Source of the DNA: Microcosmobacter sp040493455
GTDB taxonomy: Bacteria; Bacteroidota; Bacteroidia; Flavobacteriales; Flavobacteriaceae
NCBI RefSeq assembly: GCF_040493455.1
Contig: NZ_JANFDA010000001.1
Span: forward strand, 248,001-312,000
Direction: 5' to 3'
Length of the DNA: 64,000 nucleotides
Below are positions 41,711 through 49,742 of this stretch, piece after piece. Both the position numbers and the translations under genes were made by a program. Positions within the stretch are counted from its first letter, which is position 1; the number at the start of each line of letters is the position of its first letter. The notes beneath the pieces were generated by a model, which saw only the letters and a list, made by a program, of their open reading frames with translations, made no database searches and was not told where the DNA came from.

Positions 41711-42406
41711 TTAAAAACAGTCCCAAGCACAACTACTAGCCCATTGAGCAACATTTGAACCTGGATTTGCCAAAAACCAAGCCCAATCTACTACATTTTG
41801 TAAACTTTCATCTATTTTATACTCCATACAATCGTCAAAACATGGATCAAAAGAATTATAATCCTCTGGATCAAAATCTCTAAAACTAATACCTTCTTGA
41901 CTTGTTTGTTTATAATAAACACTAAACTTAACCCACTTAAACTGTTCAATAGTAGTATTTAAATACTTCTTTCTTGATAAGTCTTCAATATTTGAATTGA
42001 CAAATAGTTGGTAGTACTCTAATTTGTTGAAATAATCATTAATGCCGTCTTGAAGTAGTGCAACCATAATTTCATTAACAAAATACTGATTGAACTCATC
42101 AACTTTATTAATATCATCACTAATTGGGAGATTATTTGAGTTTTTCTTTTGCAAGATCAATTCAAATATTGCTTCCTCATAACTATTGTCATGATCCAAT
42201 CTTTCAAAAAGACCAAGAACAGGCTCTCCATAACTTTCGCTATAATTAAATTTTGACATAAACCCATTAAAATCTTCTTTGAGGTTTAATGTTTCATCTT
42301 CGTTAAGCCCATCATTTGAACAAGAAATAGAAATAGATAAAATAAGGGTAAGATTGAATAGTTTAATAGCTTTTGAGAGAATTCTTCTTAAATCTTTTTC
42401 TTTCAT
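41711..42406 (-). CDS. Lipoprotein, unknown
   Basis: 231 residues. The N-terminus has a hydrophobic segment and a lipobox-like ILSISISCSND with Cys29. The mature part is acidic and helical, and the last 40 residues carry two cysteine pairs (DPCFDDCMEY, SSCAWDCF), the second at the very C-terminus. I do not recognise it. It heads the two-gene minus-strand unit in the repeat-flanked cassette. A role in defence or surface interaction would be guesswork. Confidence 0.7.
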   Translation of the reverse strand: MKEKDLRRILSKAIKLFNLTLILSISISCSNDGLNEDETLNLKEDFNGFMSKFNYSESYGEPVLGLFERLDHDNSYEEAIFELILQKKNSNNLPISDDINKVDEFNQYFVNEIMVALLQDGINDYFNKLEYYQLFVNSNIEDLSRKKYLNTTIEQFKWVKFSVYYKQTSQEGISFRDFDPEDYNSFDPCFDDCMEYKIDESLQNVVDWAWFLANPGSNVAQWASSCAWDCF

Positions 42407-42490
42407 TATTAGATATTTAAAATTAAAAATGTAAATGTATTCTTACAAATTATTGTGTGCAAGTTTATGTGCTTATTTTTGTTTATTACC

Positions 42491-42510
42491 TAAAAGCATT
42501 ACAGTAAGAT
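42491..42510 (+). repeat. 20 bp direct repeat, right copy
   Basis: Exact copy of 41229-41248. Here it is not part of a gene, so it looks like a duplicated gene end at the far border of an inserted segment. Confidence 0.8.
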
Positions 42511-42536
42511 TTCTTTTTTTAGAGCAGATTACACCT

Positions 42537-42544
42537 TACCTTTG
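42537..42544 (+). promoter_or_regulatory. -7 box TACCTTTG of the thioesterase gene
   Basis: Exact TAnnTTTG 17 bases before the ATG at 42562. Confidence 0.55.
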
Positions 42545-42561
42545 CAACTCATCTATTAACT

Positions 42562-43077
42562 ATGGCTGCAAAGACTCCTACTGCATCAAAAACGATAATG
42601 ACAGACTTGGTCTTACCAAGTGAAACAAATCCTATTAATAACCTCTTTGGTGGCGAATTGCTTGCGCGTATGGATAGAGCTGCAAGTATTTCCGCAAGGC
42701 GCCACTCCAGACGTATTGTGGTTACGGCTTCTGTAAACCATGTAGCGTTTAATAGTGCCATTCCTTTGGGAAGTGTGGTGACTATCGAAGCTAAGGTGTC
42801 TAGAGCGTTTAGAACTTCTATGGAAGTCTATTTGGATGTGTGGATCGAAGACAGAGAATCTGGTGAGTGTATTAAAGCCAACGAAGCGATTTACACCTTT
42901 GTAGCTGTAGATGAAAGAGGTCGCCCAGTTAAAATTCCTGAAATTACTCCAGAATCTGATTTAGAAATAGAGCGCTACAATGCTGCATTGAGAAGAAAAC
43001 AGCTAAGCCTTGTCCTTGCTGGCAAAATGAAGCCTTCTGATGCTTCTGAATTAAAAGCGCTTTTTAAGGTTGATTAA
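42562..43077 (+). CDS. Acyl-CoA thioesterase (hotdog fold, YciA/BACH-like)
   Basis: 171 residues. The hotdog motifs are PINNLFGGELLARMDRAASISARRHS, with the Asp typical of the acyl-CoA thioesterase II/YciA type, and VNHVAFNSAIPLGSVVTIEAKV. It hydrolyses acyl-CoA thioesters to free acid and CoA; chain length is not predictable here. Cytoplasmic. It has its own promoter box and is followed by a small lipoprotein gene. Confidence 0.9.
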   Translation: MAAKTPTASKTIMTDLVLPSETNPINNLFGGELLARMDRAASISARRHSRRIVVTASVNHVAFNSAIPLGSVVTIEAKVSRAFRTSMEVYLDVWIEDRESGECIKANEAIYTFVAVDERGRPVKIPEITPESDLEIERYNAALRRKQLSLVLAGKMKPSDASELKALFKVD

Positions 43078-43126
43078 ACCTTTTTAATAGCTTAAGGTCT
43101 TATAGTAGAACCAAATTTTTGACACT

Positions 43127-43339
43127 ATGAGAACTTTATTCATTCTTTGCGCTGCATTCTTAATGATGACCTCAACGTCTTGTGTGGTAAGAACTAAAGC
43201 AGCTCCTGCAAATGTTACTGTTATAAAAACACTACCGAAACACTATAAAGTTGTTCGCGTAAAAGGAAAACGTTACTACTTCTGGAACGGAAGACATTAC
43301 AGAAAGACAAGAAATGGTTACGTGGTAGTTAGAGTGTAA
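43127..43339 (+). CDS. Small basic lipoprotein
   Basis: 70 residues. The signal peptide MRTLFILCAAFLMMTSTSCVV has a lipobox with Cys19. The mature 50 residues are basic and aromatic (VVRVKGKRYYFWNGRHYRKT), resembling the short DUF6515-type proteins found in this group. It ends one base before the convergent EnvC-like gene. Function unknown. Confidence 0.75.
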   Translation: MRTLFILCAAFLMMTSTSCVVRTKAAPANVTVIKTLPKHYKVVRVKGKRYYFWNGRHYRKTRNGYVVVRV

Positions 43340-44563
43340 TTACTGCTTGGCAAGCCAGTAAGATGGGTTAAGGTTGGTAGCGTTCTTTGCGATTCTAAAC
43401 ATAAGTATAGATTCTCCTGAACTTCTACTGGTAAACACCTCACCTATTTCCTGACCAGTGCTTATCCTATCACCATTCTTTACATACACCTTAGAGAGGT
43501 TCATGTACATGGATAGATAATTACCATGCTGAATCATTATGGCTGGGTTTAGGTTTTTCTTGGTGACTACACCAATAACTTTACCTTCAAAAATGGCTTT
43601 GACTTTGGCATTCTTTTCAGTAGCTATTCTTATGCCCTTGCTATTAATAGTTACTGTTTTGTCTATCGTAGATCTTTGTTTTCCGAATTTTACCTTTACA
43701 ACACCGCGTTCCACTGGCCAAGGCAGTTTGCCTTTGTTTGCTTCAAAGTTTGCTGCAAGCTTCTTAGCTGCTGGTGTTAGTGCAAAGGTTTTTGAAGATG
43801 TAGATTTTCCAGCTTTTTTGTTGGACTCTGCAATTGCCAATTCAATTAATCGATCTATTTCTCTATCAATCTTGTCAATCTCTTGTCGTTTCTTCTTTAC
43901 TTGACTGGTATACTTTGATAGGTCTCTCTGGATGGAAGCCATCAATGTATTTTGTTCTTTCAATTCAGACTCCAATTGCTTCTTAGCTATTCTATTGGCT
44001 TCAATCAGTTTCTGTTTTTCTTCTTTTTGCGCAAGAAGTTCTGTGTTTAAATCTTGAAGCTTTTTGGTTTTCGCTTTTATCTCTTCGCCTTGTTCTTTCT
44101 GATAAGAAGCGTATTGCTTTATGTATTGCAGTCTTTTATAAGCTTGCTTAAAATTATCGGAAGACAGTAAAAACATCACTTTACTTTGCTCTGACTTGCT
44201 CTTGTATGATTTTACAATCATGTTTGCATAGTCTTCCTTAAGCTGTTTTAGCTGAGCTCTTAGTTCGGTGATTTCTTTTTGATTGGCGTTTATTCTTCTT
44301 GTTAATAGATTGGCCTGCTCATTAGTAATCTTAATAAGGTTTCGGCGAACACTAACTTTATAATTGAGGTCTTCAACCAGAGTAATCACAGATTTTTCCT
44401 TTTTCTTGTTTGAAAACAATAAGGTATTAATCTGCTTGAGCTCTCGCTCGAAACGCTCTCGTTTGGCTTCGAGTTGTTTTATTTTATCATTCTTTTGAGC
44501 ATATGATTGGAAAGTCCCAACCACAAAAACAATGATTAATATGTAATACCATTTTTTACTCAT
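43340..44563 (-). CDS. EnvC-like murein hydrolase activator with degenerate LytM domain
   Basis: 407 residues. A signal peptide is followed by two long coiled coils (about 25-245) and a C-terminal LytM/M23-like domain (about 275-405; RGVVKVKFGKQRS, GIRIATEKNAKVKAIFEGKVIG). All zinc ligands of active M23 enzymes are replaced: NSKGIRIA where HxxxD is expected, MYMNL for YxHL and LMFRI for LHFEI. It is therefore more likely an activator of an amidase, as EnvC is in E. coli, than an enzyme. It overlaps the DUF4292 gene by one base, in a minus-strand envelope operon. Confidence 0.85.
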   Translation of the reverse strand: MSKKWYYILIIVFVVGTFQSYAQKNDKIKQLEAKRERFERELKQINTLLFSNKKKEKSVITLVEDLNYKVSVRRNLIKITNEQANLLTRRINANQKEITELRAQLKQLKEDYANMIVKSYKSKSEQSKVMFLLSSDNFKQAYKRLQYIKQYASYQKEQGEEIKAKTKKLQDLNTELLAQKEEKQKLIEANRIAKKQLESELKEQNTLMASIQRDLSKYTSQVKKKRQEIDKIDREIDRLIELAIAESNKKAGKSTSSKTFALTPAAKKLAANFEANKGKLPWPVERGVVKVKFGKQRSTIDKTVTINSKGIRIATEKNAKVKAIFEGKVIGVVTKKNLNPAIMIQHGNYLSMYMNLSKVYVKNGDRISTGQEIGEVFTSRSSGESILMFRIAKNATNLNPSYWLAKQ

Positions 44564-45345
44564 TATTGAATGATAATTTCTTTGTATCCTGAAGGGATTC
44601 TGAATGGAAATCTAAGTTCTGAATTCAATGTCACAGATTTGTACTCTAAAGCGATAGTCACCTGATCTTCATCTTCAACAGCAATAATTTCAAATGTTTC
44701 TGGTAATATCTGCTTTTCTACATCCTGATAACTTTTGTAGTCAACCTGAAGGAAACGCTTTTCTCTTGGTTGAAAGATTTGCTGTGAATCCATCTTGAAA
44801 TGCCCAGGGTTGAGTAGTAAAAACACTTCAAAAAGGGCATCCTGGTCTTTAGGACTAAGCATATATGACTTTTCGTGAGTTGATGCTTTGTACGTCTTGC
44901 TATCCAATTCAAAAATTGATGATCCTAATAGCAGGTTTTCAACCTTTTCATAATTGAGCTCTACGCCTAAGAAGTCACTTAAGAGTGCATAATTACCATC
45001 AAAAAACTGGTTGTTTATCTTATCATAAAACTGAACTTTATCTGGCGTAATCTTGGCTCTGGCTAATCCAAGTGTTGCACTAAGCCAAATGGTTTTACCT
45101 TTTTCTAGACGTAAATTCAGTGTGTAGTTTTGAGATTTATCTTTCCCGACTTCGGTATATTCTATCTTAACCTTTGCTTGTAACGTTTTGAAGTCTAGTT
45201 GGCCCTTCTCGTGCTGCTTTATAATTTGCTTTGCGGAAAGTTTTTCGTTTAGCTCACCACTCTCAACAATGCGCTTCGATGACTTACAGCCAAAAGCCAG
45301 CAACACTATTGATAGTGCTAAAAGATATTTAAAGGATTTAATCAT
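44563..45345 (-). CDS. DUF4292 lipoprotein
   Basis: 260 residues. The signal peptide MIKSFKYLLALSIVLLAFGCKSS gives a lipoprotein with Cys20. The beta-rich body (DFKTLQAKVKIEYTEVGKDKSQNY, KTIWLSATLGLARAKITPDKV, YDKINNQFFDGNYALLSDFLG) matches DUF4292, which resembles LolA/LolB-type lipoprotein carriers. A role in envelope or LPS/lipoprotein handling is inferred. One-base overlap with the EnvC-like gene and 5 bases after the TPR gene indicate one operon. Confidence 0.82.
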   Translation of the reverse strand: MIKSFKYLLALSIVLLAFGCKSSKRIVESGELNEKLSAKQIIKQHEKGQLDFKTLQAKVKIEYTEVGKDKSQNYTLNLRLEKGKTIWLSATLGLARAKITPDKVQFYDKINNQFFDGNYALLSDFLGVELNYEKVENLLLGSSIFELDSKTYKASTHEKSYMLSPKDQDALFEVFLLLNPGHFKMDSQQIFQPREKRFLQVDYKSYQDVEKQILPETFEIIAVEDEDQVTIALEYKSVTLNSELRFPFRIPSGYKEIIIQ

Positions 45346-45350
45346 TGAGG

Positions 45351-46715
45351 CTATTGCTGAGTTTTTAATAGGTTTTCTGCCTTTTTAGCAAACGCTTGGG
45401 ATTTAGCATTATTGTTGTTTTGCTTGTAGGCTAGACTTAACTGTTGATAGAAATCGGCTTCCATTTTAATATCATCAATAATAAAATCCAAACCTGTTTC
45501 TAGCATTTCTATGGCTTTGTCTGATTGGTTTAGCTTATTCTGAGCTACACCATTAACCAAATATAAAAGTGGTTGTGCAGGGTACAATTCAATAGCTTCA
45601 TTACTGCGTTTGACGACATCTTCATTGTTTCCAAGATCCACCTGAAGTAGGAGTATATTCTTTAGCAGTGCAAAGTCATTTGGCTTTTGGAGCAATGCTT
45701 CTTCAAAGTTTTTTAATGCTTTGGCTTTGTCTCCCGACTTTAGATAGTATTGCCCTAAGTTTTCAAGTGTTTTAGGGTCATTGGTATTATCTGCTAGCGT
45801 TGTTATCTCAACAAGGTCTTTCTCATACTCAGGATTTGCCTTCACATAGTTAACGAAGTCTTTCAATACTTTTGCCTTGGCTTCAGCATTGATCTCGTCT
45901 GTAGTAAAAACCACTTTCATTGACTCCACAGCAGCTTTAGCGTCGTCGTCTTCTAGATAAAACTTGTATAAGGCCAAATGAACTAGTTTAGATTCTGGCT
46001 TGTGTTCTAGTAGTTCTTTAGCAGCTTTAAATGCTTTCTTTTTGTTGCCTGCTTCGCTGTATCGGTAAATCAATTTTAGCTGATTTAATTCATTATTCGG
46101 ATCGGAAGCAACACGGTCTTCAAGGTTTTCAATTCTATCCTTGCTCTTCCCTGTAGCATTATAAATTTGATTGCGTAAATAGTCTCTGCTATCAGTAATT
46201 CCATAGGATGCATCGAGCTCATCGAGTAATGACAATGCTTGTTTGTATTTCTTTTCTTTGAAATATAGGGTCGCTAAATCTTGCTTATAATCTGGATGGT
46301 ACTTAACGAGTTGTTTTACAGTTTTTATTGCCCTGTCCATATCGTCTTGTTGTACATAGACATGATACAATTCATCTAAAAACCATTCATTTTCTGGCTG
46401 CATATCAATCGCTTTCTTTAAAGCGTCTTCTGCCTCACCAAAATTTTTGAGGAGATTATAGTTTTTACCTAGTTCGTAGTAAACTACAGGTCTAGAGTCG
46501 TCTAGTTTGACACATTTCAATAAGGCATCTACAGCTCTGTCATAGTTTTCTATTCCTTTTTGCTTTAGTGCCTCAAAAAACAATTCCTGAAATTGATCTT
46601 CTACATTTCCAAGGTCATCATCTGGAGTCTTATTGAAGTCTACTTGTGCAACAGCAATCTGCGGAATAAGAACTATTCCGAATAGAATTAACGCTATGTA
46701 TAATGATTTCTTCAT
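45351..46715 (-). CDS. Exported TPR protein
   Basis: 454 residues, signal peptide MKKSLYIALILFGIVLIPQIAVAQ. Eight or more TPR-like repeats run from about 50 to 450 (RAVDALLKCVKLDDSRPVVY, EAEDALKKAIDMQPENEWFL, KALKNFEEALLQKPNDFALL, KAIEMLETGLDFII). It is probably periplasmic and a scaffold. It lies upstream of the DUF4292 and EnvC-like genes in one minus-strand run, an order I recall as common in flavobacteria. No enzymatic motif. Confidence 0.82.
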   Translation of the reverse strand: MKKSLYIALILFGIVLIPQIAVAQVDFNKTPDDDLGNVEDQFQELFFEALKQKGIENYDRAVDALLKCVKLDDSRPVVYYELGKNYNLLKNFGEAEDALKKAIDMQPENEWFLDELYHVYVQQDDMDRAIKTVKQLVKYHPDYKQDLATLYFKEKKYKQALSLLDELDASYGITDSRDYLRNQIYNATGKSKDRIENLEDRVASDPNNELNQLKLIYRYSEAGNKKKAFKAAKELLEHKPESKLVHLALYKFYLEDDDAKAAVESMKVVFTTDEINAEAKAKVLKDFVNYVKANPEYEKDLVEITTLADNTNDPKTLENLGQYYLKSGDKAKALKNFEEALLQKPNDFALLKNILLLQVDLGNNEDVVKRSNEAIELYPAQPLLYLVNGVAQNKLNQSDKAIEMLETGLDFIIDDIKMEADFYQQLSLAYKQNNNNAKSQAFAKKAENLLKTQQ

Positions 46716-46720
46716 TTTGT

Positions 46721-46747
46721 AGATTCTTCGCTACGCTCTGAATGACA
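46721..46747. repeat. Short dispersed repeat fragment
   Basis: AGATTCTTCGCTACGCTCTG then AATGACA resembles the TTCTCGACTGCGTTCGAAATGACA piece at 17667-17690 and lies between two genes. Confidence 0.4.
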
Positions 46748-46755
46748 ATCAACTT

Positions 46756-47775
46756 TTATTCCAAAGTAGAGTAATCTCCAATGCTAATCTTGGTAAAACT
46801 TCCATCATACTTAACGTGATTACCAACCATAGCATCGTCTAAATTAGCGTTTTTTATGGTAGTGTGCGATTGTATTAGGCTATTTTTAACGCTTGAACTC
46901 TCTATAATACAGTTATTTCCTATAGAAACGTTTGGTCCTACGCTAGAGTCCATGATTACTACGCCTTCTCCTATAACGCAAGGTTCAATAATCTGAGCAT
47001 TATCTAAAACTACTGAATCGGAAATCATTTGTTCTTCTCCATCTGACTGCAAAAAGTGAAGCATCTTGGTGTTGGTCTCTACAGTTACTGCTTTATTACC
47101 ACAGTCCATCCATTCGTCTACTGTTCCTGTTTTGAAAATTCTACCTTCTGCCATCATTTTCTTAATACCATCATTAATCTGATATTCGCCACCATGCATA
47201 AGGTTTTCATCTAGTACTTCTTGAAGTTTAGACTTAAGCACAGCCACGTCTTTAAAGTAATAAATTCCTATAACGGCTTGATCGCTGACAAACGCTTCCG
47301 GCTTTTCGACAAGCTCTATAATTTCATTACGCTCATTGAGTTTAACAACGCCAAATGCTTCAGGATTAGCCACTTTTTTGGTCCAGATGACACTATCTGC
47401 TTCTGGGTCGAGCACAAAGTCTGCTCTAATCAGTGTATCTGCATAGGCAATTACAGCTGGGCCAGATAAAGACTCTTTTGCAGACATAATCGCATGTCCT
47501 GTTCCCAATGGTTGGTCCTGTCTGTATATTGATGCTTTCGCTCCAAGACCTTCTGCTAAGTTCGTAAGGCTCTCTACAACATCATCTCCGAAGAAAGCTG
47601 GATCCCCCAACACAAAAGCTACTTCTTCGATGGGTTCGTTGAGTATTTTGGCAATGTCTTTAACAAGCCTGTGTACTATTGGTTGCCCAGCAACAGGGAT
47701 TAATGGCTTTGGTACTGTTAATGTATGTGGTCTAAGACGCGAGCCGCGTCCGGCCATTGGGACTATTATTTTCAT
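46756..47775 (-). CDS. Sugar-phosphate nucleotidyltransferase
   Basis: 339 residues. N-terminal signature MAGRGSRLRPHTLTVPKPLIPVAG (6-29) of the GlmU/RmlA/ManC nucleotidyltransferase family. QPLGTGHAIMSAKESL and the Asp in IAYADTLIRADF complete the active site. The C-terminal 90 residues (SVVLDNAQIIEPCVIGEGVVI, SVGPNVSIGNNCIIESSSV) are left-handed beta-helix hexapeptides. It makes an NDP-sugar from NTP and sugar 1-phosphate; the sugar is unknown. Neighbours dut and a flippase, plus envelope genes, fit a role in surface polysaccharide or LPS. Confidence 0.88.
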   Translation of the reverse strand: MKIIVPMAGRGSRLRPHTLTVPKPLIPVAGQPIVHRLVKDIAKILNEPIEEVAFVLGDPAFFGDDVVESLTNLAEGLGAKASIYRQDQPLGTGHAIMSAKESLSGPAVIAYADTLIRADFVLDPEADSVIWTKKVANPEAFGVVKLNERNEIIELVEKPEAFVSDQAVIGIYYFKDVAVLKSKLQEVLDENLMHGGEYQINDGIKKMMAEGRIFKTGTVDEWMDCGNKAVTVETNTKMLHFLQSDGEEQMISDSVVLDNAQIIEPCVIGEGVVIMDSSVGPNVSIGNNCIIESSSVKNSLIQSHTTIKNANLDDAMVGNHVKYDGSFTKISIGDYSTLE

Positions 47776-47819
47776 TGTTTAATGTTGATTCGTTTTTTAG
47801 TTTAATCGTTGATAGGTTT

Positions 47820-48254
47820 CTAACGTGTTCCTGTACTACCAAATCCACCTTCTCCTCTACTGGTTTCGGTTAGTTCGACGACTTCAACCCATTCTGCTCT
47901 TTCGTGTTTTGCGATTACGAGTTGCGCAATGCGTTCTCCGTTTTCGATTGTAAAGTCTTCACTGGATAAATTGACTAAAATAACACCGACTTCACCTCTA
48001 TAATCTGCGTCAATGGTTCCTGGTGCATTCAGAACCGTAATTCCTTTCTTTGCTGCTAATCCACTCCTTGGTCTTACCTGTGCTTCATAGCCAATAGGTA
48101 GCTCCATAAATAATCCTGTTTTCACTATGGTTCTTTCTAAGGGTTTTAGTGTAATGGATTCATTGATGTTTGCCCTTAAATCCATACCTGCAGAGGCTAC
48201 AGTTTCATAATGTGGTAACGCGTGACTAGATTTGTTAATGATTTTTACTTGCAT
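47820..48254 (-). CDS. dut: dUTP diphosphatase
   Basis: 144 residues. Motifs of trimeric dUTPase: SAGMDLRANI, RPRSGLAAKKG, LNAPGTIDADYRGEVGVIL and GERIAQLVI, plus the C-terminal arm RGEGGFGSTG. It hydrolyses dUTP to dUMP and pyrophosphate, keeping uracil out of DNA and feeding dTMP synthesis. It starts one base after the flippase gene stop. Confidence 0.97.
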   Translation of the reverse strand: MQVKIINKSSHALPHYETVASAGMDLRANINESITLKPLERTIVKTGLFMELPIGYEAQVRPRSGLAAKKGITVLNAPGTIDADYRGEVGVILVNLSSEDFTIENGERIAQLVIAKHERAEWVEVVELTETSRGEGGFGSTGTR

Positions 48255-48255
48255 T

Positions 48256-49710
48256 CTAACCTTTTAATAGCTTTTTCAGCTGCTTTATTTCAGATATATA
48301 AACAAAGGATAAAAATACGATTAAGAGTGTAATTCCAACAATATAATTCTCTCTAAATTGGTAAAAATATACTACTGAAAACCCTATCGAAAAGAATAAG
48401 TATAAGCCTATCTTTTTAAGGTTATATGGTATAGGATAATACTTTCTTCCATAAAAGTAGGATAGCAATACCATGCTGCCATAGGCGGCTAAGGTTGCTA
48501 TAGCTGAACCCTTATATCCAATTATTGGTATCAGCCAAAAATTTAACCCTAGTGTTATGATGGCTCCAAATACAGAAATATATGCTCCGAACTTTGTGCG
48601 ATCTGTAATCTTATACCAAACTGATAAGTTATGGTAAATGCCTAAACAGAAACTTGCTACAAGGATTATTGGGACTATCCACATCGCTTCCCAAAACGCT
48701 TCGTCTCTTATAATCAACACTTTTATTAAATCTGAAAACACAACTACAACTAAAAGGATAACAGAACCAAACGCCACAAAATACTCTAAGATTCTAGCAT
48801 AGTTTTTTTGTGGATTGTCACTTTTAGCATGACTAAAGAAGTATGGTTCTATTCCCAAGCGAAATGCTGTTGCAAACAACGTCATAAACAAAGCAAGTTT
48901 ATAACAGGCTGAAAACATCCCAACTTCTGCTTCTGGGTCTTCGGCTCTCGAAAGACTACTATCTAACAGAATTCTATTAAACGTTTCGTTGACAGTGTAA
49001 GCTAAGCCAGCAATTAATACTGGAAATGCATAGCGCAGCATTTGCTTCCACAATTTAGAGTCGAATCTATATTTCACTTTACTATAAAACGGGAACATTA
49101 GTAAAAGTGTAATTGCACTGGCTATGACATTGGCTATAAGGACATAGGTAATCTCGAAATCGGGTTTATAAATGGATTCGAAAAAGCTACTTTGCGTCGC
49201 AAGGTTGGCAAGTAATAAGAAGAAAAACAAATTGAGACCAATATTGATAGCGACATTGGTAATCTTTATAGCAGCATATTTTACTGGTTTTTCTTTTGCC
49301 CTAAGCCATGTAAATGGAATAATGACTAAGGCGTCCAATAGTAAAATCCAAATCACGAAATTGATATGCTGAACTTCAATATCCGTAATGACAGCAATCT
49401 GATTTTTTAGTAAAAATGCTGTTAGAAATATAATTACAGATGTAATTATGATTGACAATGTTGAGGTTCCTACAACTTTTTCTTTGTCTTCTTCTTTATT
49501 GAAAAAACGAAAAAAGGCAGTCTCCATACCATAAGCTAATATCACATTGAAAATAGCGAACCAAGCAAATATTATGGAGACTTTACCATAAACACCAACA
49601 GCCATTACATCGGTATATAATGGCGTTAGTAAAAAGGTTAGCATTCTAGGTAGAACCGTTGCTAAACCATAAATAAAAGTCTGTTTAAAAAGTTTTGAAA
49701 ACGCTGTCAA
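48256..49710 (-). CDS. Polysaccharide flippase (Wzx/MATE-like)
   Basis: 484 residues with about 12-14 membrane helices. The start (TAFSKLFKQTFIYGLATVLPRMLTFLLTPLYTD) is the usual N-terminus of Wzx-type polysaccharide transporters in the MOP superfamily. The start codon is TTG at 49710. It likely moves undecaprenyl-linked glycans across the inner membrane. Adjacent dut and a nucleotidyltransferase, with the envelope operon further down, support a surface-glycan role. It is 33 bases downstream of the next gene. Confidence 0.88.
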   Translation of the reverse strand: MTAFSKLFKQTFIYGLATVLPRMLTFLLTPLYTDVMAVGVYGKVSIIFAWFAIFNVILAYGMETAFFRFFNKEEDKEKVVGTSTLSIIITSVIIFLTAFLLKNQIAVITDIEVQHINFVIWILLLDALVIIPFTWLRAKEKPVKYAAIKITNVAINIGLNLFFFLLLANLATQSSFFESIYKPDFEITYVLIANVIASAITLLLMFPFYSKVKYRFDSKLWKQMLRYAFPVLIAGLAYTVNETFNRILLDSSLSRAEDPEAEVGMFSACYKLALFMTLFATAFRLGIEPYFFSHAKSDNPQKNYARILEYFVAFGSVILLVVVVFSDLIKVLIIRDEAFWEAMWIVPIILVASFCLGIYHNLSVWYKITDRTKFGAYISVFGAIITLGLNFWLIPIIGYKGSAIATLAAYGSMVLLSYFYGRKYYPIPYNLKKIGLYLFFSIGFSVVYFYQFRENYIVGITLLIVFLSFVYISEIKQLKKLLKG

Positions 49711-49742
49711 TATGAAACAAACACTTTGTTTTTAACACTTTA

